DNA of 64,000 bases from JADJOY01 sp016713535 [NCBI: Deltaproteobacteria bacterium] (GCA_016713535.1 JADJOY010000004.1:371992-435991); one strand, 5' to 3'. Counted from the first letter of the stretch, positions 43,168-52,720 are shown. Notes: a model not told the origin generated them from the sequence alone. Program-made: numbers and translations.

Positions 43168-44724
43168 ATGAGCTCGACGTCCGCCACCGTTGCCGCCGTA
43201 ACCACCTACCGAGCCGAGGCCGGTGACTCGCTCCTCGGCGCGTTCCGCGGCTGGTTGCTCGACTGTCGCCCCGCGGCGCTGGCGCGGCGGCACCTGACCC
43301 TCGCCGCGATCTTCGCGGCCATCGCGGTGACGGCGGCGCTCGGGATGAACCACGAGCTGCTCACGCCGCACCTCGATCGCCTCGAGGCGCAGACCTTCGG
43401 CGCGCTGCTCTCGCTGCACGGGATGCTGATGATCTACGTGGTGGCGATCCCGGCGTTCCCGGCGGTCCTCGGCCACGCACTGCTGCCCGGCGCGCTCGGC
43501 ATCGACGAGCTGCCGTTCCCGCGACTGGCGCGCTCGGCGTGGCACCTCCAGGCGCTCGCGGGACTGGTGCTGGTCCTCGGTTTCCTCGCCGGCGGCACCG
43601 AGGTCGGCTGGATGTTCGACGCCGAGTTCGGCGGCCGCTTCACGTCGCCCAACACCGCTCCCGCGGCCATCGGCGTGTTGCTCGCGGCGTTCGCGATCTC
43701 GACCACCAGCCTGAGCGTGGTGGCGACGATCCTCCACTGGCGTCGCGACGGCGATCGCACCCGCCCGGTCCCGGCGCTGGTGTCGGCGTTCTTCCTGGCG
43801 GGCGCGAGCGGGCTCGTCGCGGGCGCCTTCCTGATCTGTTCGATGACGCTGGTCCTCGTCGATCGGCTGGTGGGGATCTCGGTCTTCGATTGGACCGCTG
43901 GCGGCGACCCGCAGCTCTTCGCCGCGCTCTTCCGGCGCTTCGTGTCGCCGGCGTTCAGCCTGGTGCTGCTCGGCGCGCTGGGGACCGTCATCTCCGTGAT
44001 CGAGGCACGCGCCGACGCCGAGCCCAGCCGTCGCGAAGGCGTGCTCGCCGGGATCGCGCTCGCGGTGATCGCGCTCGCGGGGCTGTTCGTCTGGGTCGGT
44101 CCGGAAGGTCCGGTGGGTGGCTCGACCGGAACCGACGCGATCGGCGCGGTGCTCAACGCCGACGTGGTCGCCGCCGCAGGCTTCCTGATCGCCGGAATCC
44201 TCACGCTGCTCAAGCGCGGCGGCGCGCGGATCGACACCGCGATGATCTACGCGCTCGGCTTCCTGCCGGCGCTGGTGCTCGGGCTCTGCACCGGGCTCCT
44301 GCTGGCGATCCCCGCGACGCGCGCGATGGCGGCGAGCACCGCGTTCGCCACCACGCAGCTCCATCTCACGATGCTGGGCGCGCTCGCGATGGCCTTCCTG
44401 GCCGGCGTCCACCACGCGTGGCCCGAGCTGGTGGGGCGGCGGATCTCCGAGCCGCTCGGCCGCGCCGCCGCGGCGCTCACGATCTTCGGCCTCTACGCGA
44501 TGCTCTTGCCGAGCTTCCTGATCGGCCTCGCCGGTCAGTCGTTCCGGGTCAACGCCTACCCGCCCGAGCTCCAGATCCCGCACGTGCTCGCGGCGGCGGG
44601 CTCGACGATCCTGATCGCCGGGGTGGTGCTCGCGTCGCTCAACCTCGCGACCGCGCGGCGCATCGAGACTCTCGCGGCCGAGCCGGCTGCCGAGCCGTCG
44701 GCCGCCGCGATCAGCGATCGCTGA
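43168..44724 (+). CDS. Heme-copper oxidase subunit I homologue lacking the binuclear centre
   Basis: A 518-residue, 12-helix-type membrane protein clearly homologous to cytochrome c oxidase subunit I: LSLHGMLMIYVVAIPAF, GGDPQLFAALFRRF, ending with AYPPELQIPHVLAAAGSTI. Of the six invariant histidines only the two low-spin heme ligands remain, His84 and His399. The CuB and high-spin heme ligands are replaced: HPEVY is SPAFS (Ser260, also losing the cross-linked Tyr), HH is Gly311-Pro312, and the first His of HxH is Gln397. It should bind one heme and pass electrons, not reduce O2 or NO. It is convergent with the nos operon, which makes an N2O-linked electron-transfer role the leading inference. 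Confidence 0.82.
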   Translation: MSSTSATVAAVTTYRAEAGDSLLGAFRGWLLDCRPAALARRHLTLAAIFAAIAVTAALGMNHELLTPHLDRLEAQTFGALLSLHGMLMIYVVAIPAFPAVLGHALLPGALGIDELPFPRLARSAWHLQALAGLVLVLGFLAGGTEVGWMFDAEFGGRFTSPNTAPAAIGVLLAAFAISTTSLSVVATILHWRRDGDRTRPVPALVSAFFLAGASGLVAGAFLICSMTLVLVDRLVGISVFDWTAGGDPQLFAALFRRFVSPAFSLVLLGALGTVISVIEARADAEPSRREGVLAGIALAVIALAGLFVWVGPEGPVGGSTGTDAIGAVLNADVVAAAGFLIAGILTLLKRGGARIDTAMIYALGFLPALVLGLCTGLLLAIPATRAMAASTAFATTQLHLTMLGALAMAFLAGVHHAWPELVGRRISEPLGRAAAALTIFGLYAMLLPSFLIGLAGQSFRVNAYPPELQIPHVLAAAGSTILIAGVVLASLNLATARRIETLAAEPAAEPSAAAISDR

Positions 44725-44725
44725 C

Positions 44726-44741
44726 CGCGTCAGCCGACGCG
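44726..44741. terminator. Bidirectional hairpin between oxidase-like and fasciclin genes
   Basis: CGCGTC (44726-44731), AGCC, GACGCG (44736-44741): a perfect 6-bp stem in the 27-bp gap between two convergent stop codons. Confidence 0.55.
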
Positions 44742-44751
44742 TTGGCGCCTC

Positions 44752-45243
44752 TCACTTGGCGGGCGGCAGCAGCACCTTGTCGACGACGTGGACGATGCCG
44801 TTCCCGGCGCGCACCGAGCCCAGGATCTTGGCGTCGTTGATGAGCACGGCACCGTCCTTTGCATGGAACGTGACCTTGGCGCCGTTCGCCATGCCCATTG
44901 TCTGACCGTCCTTGAGCCACCCCTTCTCGTACGTGGACACGGTCACGTGGTACTTGAGCACGTTCTGCAGGTCACCCTTCTTCTCGGGCTTGAGCAACTC
45001 GTCGAGCGTGCCGGCGGGCAGCGCAGCGAAGGCGGCGTTGGTGGGCGCGAACACCGTGAACGGGCCGGGGTTCTGGAGCGACACCACGTAGTCGGCTGCC
45101 TTCAGCGCGGCCACCAGCGTGGTGTGGTCGGGTGATCCGACCGCGACGTCGACCACGGTCTGCGGAGTGTCAGCGGCGGGAACCGCGCCGCCAGCCAGGA
45201 CGAGGGCCAAGCCCACCAAGGTCGTCACCAAGCGTCGCTTCAT
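44752..45243 (-). CDS. Fasciclin-domain secreted protein
   Basis: A 163-residue protein with a signal peptide (LVTTLVGLALVLAGGAVPA) and a single FAS1 domain: TLVAALKAADYVVSLQNPGPF, TVFAPTNAAFAAL, LLKPEKKGDLQNVLKYHV and NGIVHVVDKVLLP. FAS1 proteins are extracytoplasmic adhesion or matrix proteins; some bacterial ones travel with respiratory or copper proteins. It lies 57 bp after the NosB-like gene and is probably the last gene of the nos operon. Its role there is unknown. Confidence 0.87.
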   Translation of the reverse strand: MKRRLVTTLVGLALVLAGGAVPAADTPQTVVDVAVGSPDHTTLVAALKAADYVVSLQNPGPFTVFAPTNAAFAALPAGTLDELLKPEKKGDLQNVLKYHVTVSTYEKGWLKDGQTMGMANGAKVTFHAKDGAVLINDAKILGSVRAGNGIVHVVDKVLLPPAK

Positions 45244-45299
45244 GTTCGCTTCTCCTCGCGGGCTCGGCGCCCGCCGAATCCGGGTTCGCCTGCCATCGG

Positions 45300-45950
45300 T
45301 CAGATGTGCGCCAGCCCCTTCACCGCGCGGCGGCGGCCGTCCCACAGGTACCAGACGGTCAGCAGCGTGATGCCCGCCGCGTAGGCGAAGATCAGGTAGC
45401 CGCCCACCCCGGGGTAGCTGTGGGTGGTGAAGTTGGCGATCTGCTTGGTGCCGAAGATCGCGGGGGTGAAGGGCTGGACCTTCACCGGCGCTGTGGGGTC
45501 GAGGTCGTGGCCGTAGAGGTAGAGCTTGTAGGTGAAGCGCGCGAACGCGAACGAGCACACGTACACGTTGAAGACCGTGAGGTCGATGAGCGAGCGCACG
45601 GTGCCGATGGCGGCGACCCGGAGCGCCATCAGCGCCAGCACCCCGAACCCGAACGGCAGCCAGTCGAGATCCGATAGCTCGGCGCGATCGAGGTGCTTCA
45701 TGCCGATGTAGTGGTTGAGGGTGTTGATCTCCTGGAGGTGCTGGCCGTCGTTTCCGGCCTCCAGCTTGTAGGAGTAGATGTCGAGGACCAGGCCCTTCGG
45801 GTACTGGGGGGCGAACATCGAGATCCGCCACATCGGCATCACGTAGCTCAGCGCCAGCGGCAGGATCAGCGCCGCCAGCACGAACCGCACGGGGATACGG
45901 ATCGGTCGTTCGAGGTAGCTGTAGAACTTGTCGAGCATCAGCGGTGCCAT
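45300..45950 (-). CDS. Nos-cluster membrane protein, NosB-like
   Basis: A 216-residue integral membrane protein with about five helices. After a cytoplasmic start (MAPLMLDKFYSYLERP) come a first helix (VRFVLAALILPLALSYVMPM) and the segment WRISMFAPQYPKGLVLDIYS, then LQEINTLNHYIGMKHL. This resembles the uncharacterised membrane protein that accompanies NosZ in many clade II nos clusters (called NosB in some species). Presumed role: assembly of, or electron transfer to, NosZ. AAGGAGGGAACC precedes the ATG at 45950. It lies between nosY and the fasciclin gene. Confidence 0.7.
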   Translation of the reverse strand: MAPLMLDKFYSYLERPIRIPVRFVLAALILPLALSYVMPMWRISMFAPQYPKGLVLDIYSYKLEAGNDGQHLQEINTLNHYIGMKHLDRAELSDLDWLPFGFGVLALMALRVAAIGTVRSLIDLTVFNVYVCSFAFARFTYKLYLYGHDLDPTAPVKVQPFTPAIFGTKQIANFTTHSYPGVGGYLIFAYAAGITLLTVWYLWDGRRRAVKGLAHI

Positions 45951-45990
45951 GCCGGTTCCCTCCTTGCTAGTGCGATTCCCGGATCGGACG

Positions 45991-46831
45991 TCACACGACG
46001 TCGCCACGGGTGAAGCGGACGAACGCGAGCAGCCAGGCCGCCAGCCCGGCGAAGAGCGGCCAGGCGATCCCCAGGGCGAGGCGCGTTCGCGCCCACCCGG
46101 GTCGCCATGAAGAAGCCAACCGGTCCGAGCACTGCGAGCTCGGGATCGCCCGCCGAGAGCAGCGCCATGCGCGCCGCCTGCACGGGGTTCACCAGCGCCA
46201 GGGCGAACACGCCCTGGGGCTGGAGGCGCCACTGCAACATCACGCCGATGAGCGCGAAATCGAGCAGCGCCACCGACAGAATCCACACCAGGAGGGCGAT
46301 CGTCGCCGAGCGCGCCTGGCTCGCCACGTAGGTCGAGACGAAGAGCCCCACGCCGAGGAAGGTGGCGAGCAGCGCCGCGCTCACCGCGACCGACTCGAGC
46401 AGGATGCTCCACGACAGCGTCCCGCCGAGCACCGTGGCGCCGAGCACCGCGAGCGCCACGAACAGCAGCACCAGCGGCGCCGTGAGCACCACGTAGCGCG
46501 ACAGCGTGACGCCGACGAAGTAGGCGCCGCGGCGGATCGGATGGGAGAACAAGAGCTCCAGGGCGCCCTCGTCGCGGGCGCGGTTCACCACCTGCGAGGA
46601 GGCGGTGAGGGCGAGGAGCGGCAGCACCAGCAGCAGCGCGTGGGTGAGCCCGACGAGCACCCGCCCCATGCCGGTGAAGCCGAGCAGGCTCGACTCGCGC
46701 AAGCCGACGAACACGAACACCAGCGCCAGGGCGGCGTAGAGCACGACACAGAACAGCGCCCAGCGCGAGCGCACGGTCTCGGCGAGGTCGAGACGGAAGA
46801 TCGCGGCCACGTCTCGGTTGCCCGCGCTCAC
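45991..46831 (-). CDS. nosY: NosY, ABC transporter permease (frameshifted)
   Basis: The membrane subunit of the NosFY ABC transporter, which with NosD supplies sulfur or related factors for the NosZ CuZ centre. It has six hydrophobic helices (from LFCVVLYAALALVFVFVG onward) and family features ESSLLGFTGMGRVLVGLTH, ARDEGALELLFSHPIRRG and LQPQGVFALALVNPVQAAR. Near 46085-46095 one surplus base breaks the frame; the corrected end is LALGIAWPLFAGLAAW through TRGDVV with stop at 45991. The GTG start overlaps the nosL stop. Confidence 0.86.
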
Positions 46832-47309
46832 GGCATCCTCCCCATCGCGCCGCGCCGGCGCGGCTCTTGGCCGCGGCTCGCTCGCGCGCTTGCTCGAGGG
46901 TCATCGCCCCCGGCTCGCTTGCGTCGACGGCGCCGAGCCCGAAATCCATGGGCGTCGCGCCCACGGTCACGAAGCCCACTTGATCCTGGCCGAGCCAGCG
47001 GTCTTCCCGAGAGTGGTGGAACCACAGCGCGTGGAGCTCTGGCCGTTCGTCGTCGACGTACGAGAAGAAGCAGCCGGGGTCGTCGAAGTTGAGCACCGCG
47101 CCGGCAGTGGTCTGGGCCTGCACCGCGAAGCCCTCCTCGCTCACGTGCATGTGGCAGTGGGCGCAGGCCTCCTTGCCCCACGCGACCGGCACCGGGCCGT
47201 CGGGCAGGCGCTGGCCGGCGAGCACCTGCCACGCCACGACCCCGACCGCGGCGATCAGGATCGCGAGCACCGCAGGCACCACGACGCGGGTGAGGGTGCG
47301 GTCGTTCAC
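46828..47309 (-). CDS. nosL: NosL-like copper chaperone
   Basis: A protein of about 160 residues with a single N-terminal membrane anchor (VVVPAVLAILIAAVGVVAW). Copper-binding features of NosL follow: EACAHCHMHVSEEGFAVQ, then LNFDDPGCFFSYVDD and a histidine-rich FHHSRED. NosL delivers Cu(I) to apo-NosZ in the periplasm. The GTG start overlaps the nosF stop and, after a one-base correction near 46843-46860, the stop overlaps the nosY GTG. The three genes are therefore translationally coupled. Confidence 0.8.
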
Positions 47310-48202
47310 AGCGGCTCCTCCGAAGACCGCGGCGCCGCCGGCGCGGGGATCGTTTCCTCGTCGCGGACCACGACGTTCACCACCGAGCCGTTGAGCGTGC
47401 TCGTGACGTCCCGCAGCACCGCGAGCTTCTCGGCCTGCGGTAGCACGCGGCGCCACCAGCCGTTCGCGCCTTCCAGGAAACCGCGCTGCGCCATCGCCGC
47501 GTGCGCCGCCTCGCCGGCGACGCGTACGTCCACCACCGAAGCGGCCGCGGAGTGCAGGTAGTCCTCGGTGGCGCCCGAGAACTCGAGCACCCCGTCGCGA
47601 AGAGACAACACGTGGGTGGTGAGCTGGCGCAGCTCGTCGAGACGATGCGAGCAGAGCAGCACCGTCGCGGTCGTCGGCAAACGCGAGATCAGCCCGAAGA
47701 AGCGCTGCCTGGCCTCGGCGTCGAGGCTCGCGGTCGGCTCGTCGAGGATGTAGAGCGACGCGTCGACCGAGAGTGCGAGCGTGATGAGGAGCTTCTGGCG
47801 CATGCCGCCCGAGAGGTCGCGCAAAAGCCGCGTGCCGATCCCCGCGAGGTCGAGGTCGAGCTCGGATGCGGTGGCCGCGAAGCGCGCCGGATCGAGGCCG
47901 CGCACGTGGGCGGTGGCGCGCACCAGCTCGCGCACCGGCACAGCGAGGCGCGGCGCGACCTGGGGGACGTAAGCGAGGCGGTCCGCGAGCCGGGTGCGAT
48001 CGCGAAGCGGCGCGAGCCCTTCGATCCGCGCCTCCCCCTCGCAACCGAGCATCCCGAGCAAAACCCGGAGCAGCGTCGACTTGCCGGAGCCGTTGTGGCC
48101 GATCAGCGCGACCCGCGCGCCGCCCGGGATCGACGCGGTGATCCCCTTGAGCGCGGCCACCCGGCCGAAGGACCGACGCACGTCGCGGAGCTCAATCTGC
48201 AT
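47306..48202 (-). CDS. nosF: NosF, ABC transporter ATPase
   Basis: A 298-residue ABC ATPase. Walker A is GHNGSGKST, the Q-loop is in VPQVAPRL, the signature DLSGGMRQKL, Walker B LYILDEPTASLD and the switch histidine in CSHRLDELRQL. The C-terminal extension after about 215 is usual for NosF. It partners NosY at the membrane and NosD in the periplasm for CuZ maturation. Start codons overlap the end of nosD by 11 bp. Confidence 0.92.
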   Translation of the reverse strand: MQIELRDVRRSFGRVAALKGITASIPGGARVALIGHNGSGKSTLLRVLLGMLGCEGEARIEGLAPLRDRTRLADRLAYVPQVAPRLAVPVRELVRATAHVRGLDPARFAATASELDLDLAGIGTRLLRDLSGGMRQKLLITLALSVDASLYILDEPTASLDAEARQRFFGLISRLPTTATVLLCSHRLDELRQLTTHVLSLRDGVLEFSGATEDYLHSAAASVVDVRVAGEAAHAAMAQRGFLEGANGWWRRVLPQAEKLAVLRDVTSTLNGSVVNVVVRDEETIPAPAAPRSSEEPL

Positions 48203-49628
48203 CGAAGTTCCCCGCCATCTCGACGTCGGAGAAGTCGGAGCGCATGCGTGGCCGCGGATCGATCAGAAGCGTCGTCGGATGAAAGAGCGGGAGGACGTGG
48301 TTGACGGTATCGACCGCGAACAGCGCGAGGCCGCCACGGAAGTAGGCGAGTCCCGGGTGATGACCGATCAGGTTGGCGCTCATGCTGCGCAGCTCGTACG
48401 GGACGTCGCCGTAGCCGTCGCCGTCGAAGTCGTAGCCGGCGTAGTCGTCGAAGTCGTTGCCGCGCCACTCGGCGTCCCGGGCGTCGGTTCCGCCGCGGCA
48501 CTCGACCTGGGTCAGGTTGTCGCGGAAGCTGTTGTCGGTGAAATGGTTGCGGCTCGCGCGGCCGTGGAAGACCACCGCCGAGGCGGCGAAGCGGATCGCG
48601 TTGCGTTCGAAGTGGTTGTGGTCGGCCTCGTTGAGCGGCGAGGTGTCGACGTAGATGCCCACCGTGTCGCGGATGAGGGCGTTGCCGGTCACGCGGACGT
48701 TGCCCGATTCCTTGAGCCCGATGCCCATGCCGGCGGCCCCGCCGCTGCCGGCGAGCACGTTGCCGTCGAGGTTCAGGTCGCGGCTGTACATCACGAACAC
48801 GCCCACGACGTTGTCCACGTACCGGTTGCGGACCACCTGGTTGTCGTGGCTGTACATGAAGTGCGTGCCGTAGCGGCCCCGCACGACGAGGTTGTGCTCG
48901 ATCCGGTTGCCCCGCGAGTACCACACCACCATGTCGCGCGAGTCGGTGAGCCGGTTGTGCTCGACCACCGAGTCGTAGGTCTCCCACAGGCGGATCCCGT
49001 CGCCGCGAAGTCCGAAGGCGACGTCGCTGTGGCCCACGACGTCGTTCCCGCGCACCGTCACGCGGCGCGACCGCTCGACGAGGATCCCGAAGGTGGCGTT
49101 CTCGACGACGAGGCCCTCGACGATCACGTCCTCCGCGGTCACCTTGAGCGCGGCGTCCACGGTGTCGAACCGGGTGCCGCTGCCGTCGATGGTGAACCCC
49201 GCGAGCCGTGCGCCGGAGCCGGTGAGGTGAACCGTCGAGCCGACCCGCGACGAGACGATCACCGCCTCGGGGGTGCCCCACAGCGTGATCGGATGGGACA
49301 CGGTGACCGTGCCCGGGTAGCGCCCCGGCGGCAGGCACAGCGCCGTGCCGTCGGGCAGGGCGTCGATCTGACTCTGCAGCGGTACGCCTGGGGTCGCTTC
49401 CTCGCAGCGCTCGGGACGCGGAGGCTGCACCCGCGTCCAGCGCACGGCGGAGGCCGCCGGGTTCGCGCCCGTGTGCACCGGCTCGTACACCGCGTCGTGC
49501 GGGTCGGCGGCGACGACGGGCGCCGCGCCCGTCGCGACGACGGCCGCTGCGACGAGCGCCGGCAGGCAGCGCGCAAGGCGCCACGTGCCTCTGCGGCGGG
49601 GGCTCGAGGTCGTGCTCTTGACGCTCAT
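48192..49628 (-). CDS. nosD: NosD, periplasmic copper/sulfur maturation protein
   Basis: A 478-residue secreted parallel beta-helix protein. After a signal peptide (LPALVAAAVVATGAAPVVAA) come PDGTALCLPPGRYPG, then many CASH-type repeats rich in N, G and V (SRGNRIEHNLVV, YSHDNQVVRNRYVDN, ESGNVRVTGNAL) and a C-terminal DFDGDGYGDVPYELRSM. NosD works with NosFY to build the copper-sulfide CuZ centre of NosZ. It lies about 100 bp after nosZ and overlaps nosF. Confidence 0.92.
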   Translation of the reverse strand: MSVKSTTSSPRRRGTWRLARCLPALVAAAVVATGAAPVVAADPHDAVYEPVHTGANPAASAVRWTRVQPPRPERCEEATPGVPLQSQIDALPDGTALCLPPGRYPGTVTVSHPITLWGTPEAVIVSSRVGSTVHLTGSGARLAGFTIDGSGTRFDTVDAALKVTAEDVIVEGLVVENATFGILVERSRRVTVRGNDVVGHSDVAFGLRGDGIRLWETYDSVVEHNRLTDSRDMVVWYSRGNRIEHNLVVRGRYGTHFMYSHDNQVVRNRYVDNVVGVFVMYSRDLNLDGNVLAGSGGAAGMGIGLKESGNVRVTGNALIRDTVGIYVDTSPLNEADHNHFERNAIRFAASAVVFHGRASRNHFTDNSFRDNLTQVECRGGTDARDAEWRGNDFDDYAGYDFDGDGYGDVPYELRSMSANLIGHHPGLAYFRGGLALFAVDTVNHVLPLFHPTTLLIDPRPRMRSDFSDVEMAGNFDAD

Positions 49629-49730
49629 CGGGAGAGTCCGTCGGAGGCGCGGCGGCGGGACGAGTGGGGAGGGACCATCTGGGAAGCGCCGGCGGGCGAA
49701 TGCCGGCGCTCCCAGATGCGGTTGCTGCGC

Positions 49731-51723
49731 TTACTTGCCGCCCTTGGGCTCGACCATGAAGTAGCCGGCCATCTCCAGGTGCAGCGCCGAGCAGAACTCG
49801 GTGCAGTACATGGGGAACACGCCGGCCTTGTCGGCCAGGAAGGTGACGTTGGCGTGCTCGCCGGGCTCGAGGCTGAGCTGGATGTTGTGCGAGTCCAGCG
49901 CGAAGCCGTGGGTCGCGTCGTGCGCCTGCTCGAGGTTGGTGACGTGCAGGTGGACCTTGTCACCCTCCTTCACGCGGACGATGTCGGGCGTGAAGTGGCT
50001 GCGGATCGCCGTCATGTAGACGTGCACTCCGTCCGCCTTGCGCTCGACGCGCTCCTTGCCGCCCTCGACCGCGAACGGGTCCTTCTGGCTGGTGAGCGGG
50101 TTGGTGCCGACGGGCTTGTAGATCTCCTCGGCCTTGATCTTGTCGGCCTTGATCATCTGCGCGTAGTGCGGCTCGCCGAGCGGCAGCGGCATGTCGTAGA
50201 GGAGCTGCATCTTCGGCTGGGCGATGTCGACGAGCTGGAAGTTCTGCGGAAGCAGCGGACCCACCGGCGCGAATCGGTCGATCGCCCACTTGTCCATCAT
50301 CACCATGTATTTGCCGTCGGGGCTGACGGTGTCACCCTCGGCCGCGGTCAGGTGCCCGACGGTGTAGTGGGCGGGGATCTTCTCGATCAGCTTCAGGTCC
50401 TTGAGGCTCCACTTCGCCACGACGGACTCGATGAAGACCGAGGTGTAGGCGTTGCCCTTGCCGTCGTAGACGGTGTGCAGCGGGCCCAGGCCGATCTCGA
50501 CCTGGCCGCGGATGGCGTCCTGGAAGGCCAGGATCGGCACGCCGTAGGGATCCTTCCCCTCGTACTTCTTGGCGGCGATGAGCTGCTTGATCTTGTCGAT
50601 CGAGTAGACGGTGCCGTGGGTGTCGAGCTTGCCGCCCACCACGATGTCCTTGCCGTCCGGCGTGACGTCGACGCCGTGCGGGCTCTTGGGCTCGGGGATG
50701 AAGTGCAGGATGTCGTTCTCGATCGCGGTCGGCAGTCGGATGACCTTGAAGCCCTCGATCGTCTCGGTCTTGCCGGCCTTCGCGAGCTGCTCGGCCTTCC
50801 TCCAGTTGATGACGTGGAGGTAGTCCATGTCGTTCTGCGAGGAGCCGGACTCCATCGGCGGGCGCCCTTCCATGTTTCCGCCGTAGGCGCGCTCGGTGTT
50901 GATCGAGTTGCAGAACACCCAGCCGTCGCTTACGAGCTTGCCGCAGTCGGCGAGGTCCTGCATGTACGGCGGCAGCTCGATCGCGAAGGACTGCGCAGGA
51001 ATGATGCGGCCCCTTCTCCTTGTCGAACTTCCAGAAGATCATCGCGCCGCGGTAGGCCTCGTCGAACTTCTCGAGCGGCACGAACTTGCCGCCGAGCGGC
51101 GTCGGGTACTGGGACGTCTCGACCACGTACTCGGTGTCCGGCGTGACGAAGGTGGCGCCGTGGTCCGACTCGATCAGGTTCGAGGTGACGATCTGCTTCG
51201 TCACGAAGTCCTTGAGATCGATGACGGCGACGCGGGCGTTGGCCTTGTCGTTGATGAAGACGTAGCGTCCGTCGTAGTCGCCCTTGGCCTCGCTGAGCGC
51301 CGGGTGGTGGGTGTCGGCCCACGCGAGCTTGTGGCCGTGGCGGTTGCCGGAGTCGAGGAGCCCGTCGCTCTCGTCGCCGTAGCCGAAGCCCTGCCACGGC
51401 TCGGGCGTGAACACCGCGACGTACTTGAGGATCCTCATGCTCGGCACGCCGATCACGATGAGGTTTCCGCCGTGCCCGCCCGACGCGAAGATGTAGTACT
51501 CGTCGTGGCGGCCGGTGGGGGTGTACGTCCTGAGCGCCGCCGTGACGTCGGCCTCGCTCAGGTTGCGCTCCTTCATGAGCTGCTGGAGCCCGGGTCCTCC
51601 GGTGTCCGCGGCCTGTGCGGTCCCGACCCCGGCCGACTCGCAGCCGGACTGGAGCATCGCGGCCGCCGCCAGAACGGTAGCGACCACGAGCGTGACGATG
51701 GTGTGTCCTCTGCGACCGTGCAT
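49731..51723 (-). CDS. nosZ: Nitrous oxide reductase NosZ, Sec-type (frameshifted)
   Basis: The periplasmic enzyme that reduces N2O to N2, about 663 residues. The N-terminus lacks a Tat RRxFL motif and reads as a Sec signal with a possible lipobox (AAAMLQSGC), typical of clade II enzymes. The CuZ histidines are traceable: THHPAL, SDHGATF, SPHGVD, GPLHTV, GHLTAAEGD and GEPHYAQM. The C-terminal cupredoxin has the full CuA motif CTEFCSALHLEM. Near 51007-51013 one surplus base in a run of C breaks the frame; deleting it joins the two halves. GGAGGGAGGAG precedes the ATG. It follows a cytochrome c gene that probably supplies electrons. Confidence 0.93.
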
Positions 51724-51779
51724 GCTCCTCCCTCCTCTCGGCTCTCGCGCGGGAGCGCTCGTCACCCGCGCGGGCACAT

Positions 51780-52157
51780 TCATTTCTTGAAGCTGCGCAC
51801 CAACTCGCGAAGCGCGGTGACGACCTCGGGCTTGGCCATCAGGTCGGGGTTTGAAGGCATCGCCGGGCTCTTGCCGACCGCGATGCCACCGAACTTGATG
51901 ATGTTCTCGATGTGTGCGTCCGTGACCGACTTCTGCCACTCGGGGTCCGTGAAGTTGCGCGGCTTGGGGGTGAGGCCGGCCGAGCCGGGGCCGTCTCCGG
52001 CGCCGCTGGGTCCGTGGCACGGAGTGCAGCGCATCGCGAAGATCTCCTGTGCTTCCTTCTTCGCGCCTGCTGCGTCGGCCCAGCCGTTGGTCGCACCGCC
52101 GAGCGCCACCGCGGCGGCGCCGGCGGCGACGAGCAGCATTCGGTTGAATCGGGTCAT
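51780..52157 (-). CDS. Cytochrome c, class I, in the nos operon
   Basis: A 125-residue exported monoheme cytochrome c with a signal peptide (MLLVAAGAAAVALGG to ADA). The heme-binding motif is CTPCH in FAMRCTPCHGPSGAGDGPG and the likely axial Met is in KSPAMPSNPD. In clade II nos clusters such cytochromes (NosC) pass electrons to the CuA centre of NosZ. It lies between the hemerythrin-like gene and nosZ. Confidence 0.88.
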   Translation of the reverse strand: MTRFNRMLLVAAGAAAVALGGATNGWADAAGAKKEAQEIFAMRCTPCHGPSGAGDGPGSAGLTPKPRNFTDPEWQKSVTDAHIENIIKFGGIAVGKSPAMPSNPDLMAKPEVVTALRELVRSFKK

Positions 52158-52187
52158 CGAAGCGTTCCTTTCGTGGGGTTTGGCGGG

Positions 52188-52208
52188 GCCGGGGTGCTCG
52201 ACCCCGGC
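52188..52208. terminator. Hairpin between hemerythrin-like and cytochrome c genes
   Basis: A 7-bp GC stem (52188-52194 with 52202-52208) around a seven-base loop in the 65-bp gap. Without T-tract it may only attenuate or stabilise, leaving read-through into nosZ possible. Confidence 0.4.
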
Positions 52209-52222
52209 GCCCGGGTTTCGGT

Positions 52223-52672
52223 TCAACTCTCGCCCCGCAGCGCTCGCGGGAAGAGGACGTCGTTCTCGAGGTGCACGTGCTCGCGGACGTGGCGATCGAG
52301 GCTCGCGAGCGCGCTCGCGACCTCCGCCGGGAGCCGGTCTGCCTCGCTCGCGGACCCGAGCGCTCGCACTCGCTCGCGCAGGGCGTCGAGGCGCCCGAGG
52401 GTCTCGGCGTGCTCCAGCACCATCACGCGGATGGGCGCGTGCGCGAGGTCGCCACGCCCGGCGCGGATCCACGGGAAGAGCACCTTCTCTTCTTTCTCCA
52501 TGTGCGCCGTGAGCTCGTCGGCGACGACCTGGAACGCATCGCACAGGGACGTCCACGCGGGATGGGACGAACCGCGCAGCCGGTCCATCGATGTGGCGAG
52601 CGATTTCATGAGCTCGAGCTCCACGAGGTGGAAGTCGATGCGGATGTGATCGACGAGCTCCGCGACCGACAT
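52223..52672 (-). CDS. Hemerythrin-like di-iron protein (NorA/RIC type)
   Basis: A 149-residue protein with a hemerythrin HHE fold. Metal ligands are visible as DHIRIDFHLVELELM, a central ELTAHMEKEEKVLFPW, a histidine in RVMVLEHAETL and a final HVREHVHLENDVLFPR. NorA of Cupriavidus and YtfE/RIC are NO-binding or Fe-S-repair proteins of this type, and norA is a known NorR target. The start was set at the ATG 52672 because the sigma-54 promoter (52721-52736) lies upstream of it; an ATG at 52774 would place the promoter inside the gene. It is the first gene of the nos operon. Confidence 0.8.
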   Translation of the reverse strand: MSVAELVDHIRIDFHLVELELMKSLATSMDRLRGSSHPAWTSLCDAFQVVADELTAHMEKEEKVLFPWIRAGRGDLAHAPIRVMVLEHAETLGRLDALRERVRALGSASEADRLPAEVASALASLDRHVREHVHLENDVLFPRALRGES

Positions 52673-52720
52673 CGCCTCGGGACCGCGATGGGTTTCCTCC
52701 GGAGGCACGTCCCGCGACAG

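Noticed and set aside
43168-44724. NorB or a functional terminal oxidase
   Set aside because: The three CuB/FeB histidines and the high-spin heme histidine are all substituted, so catalytic reduction of O2 or NO is not expected.
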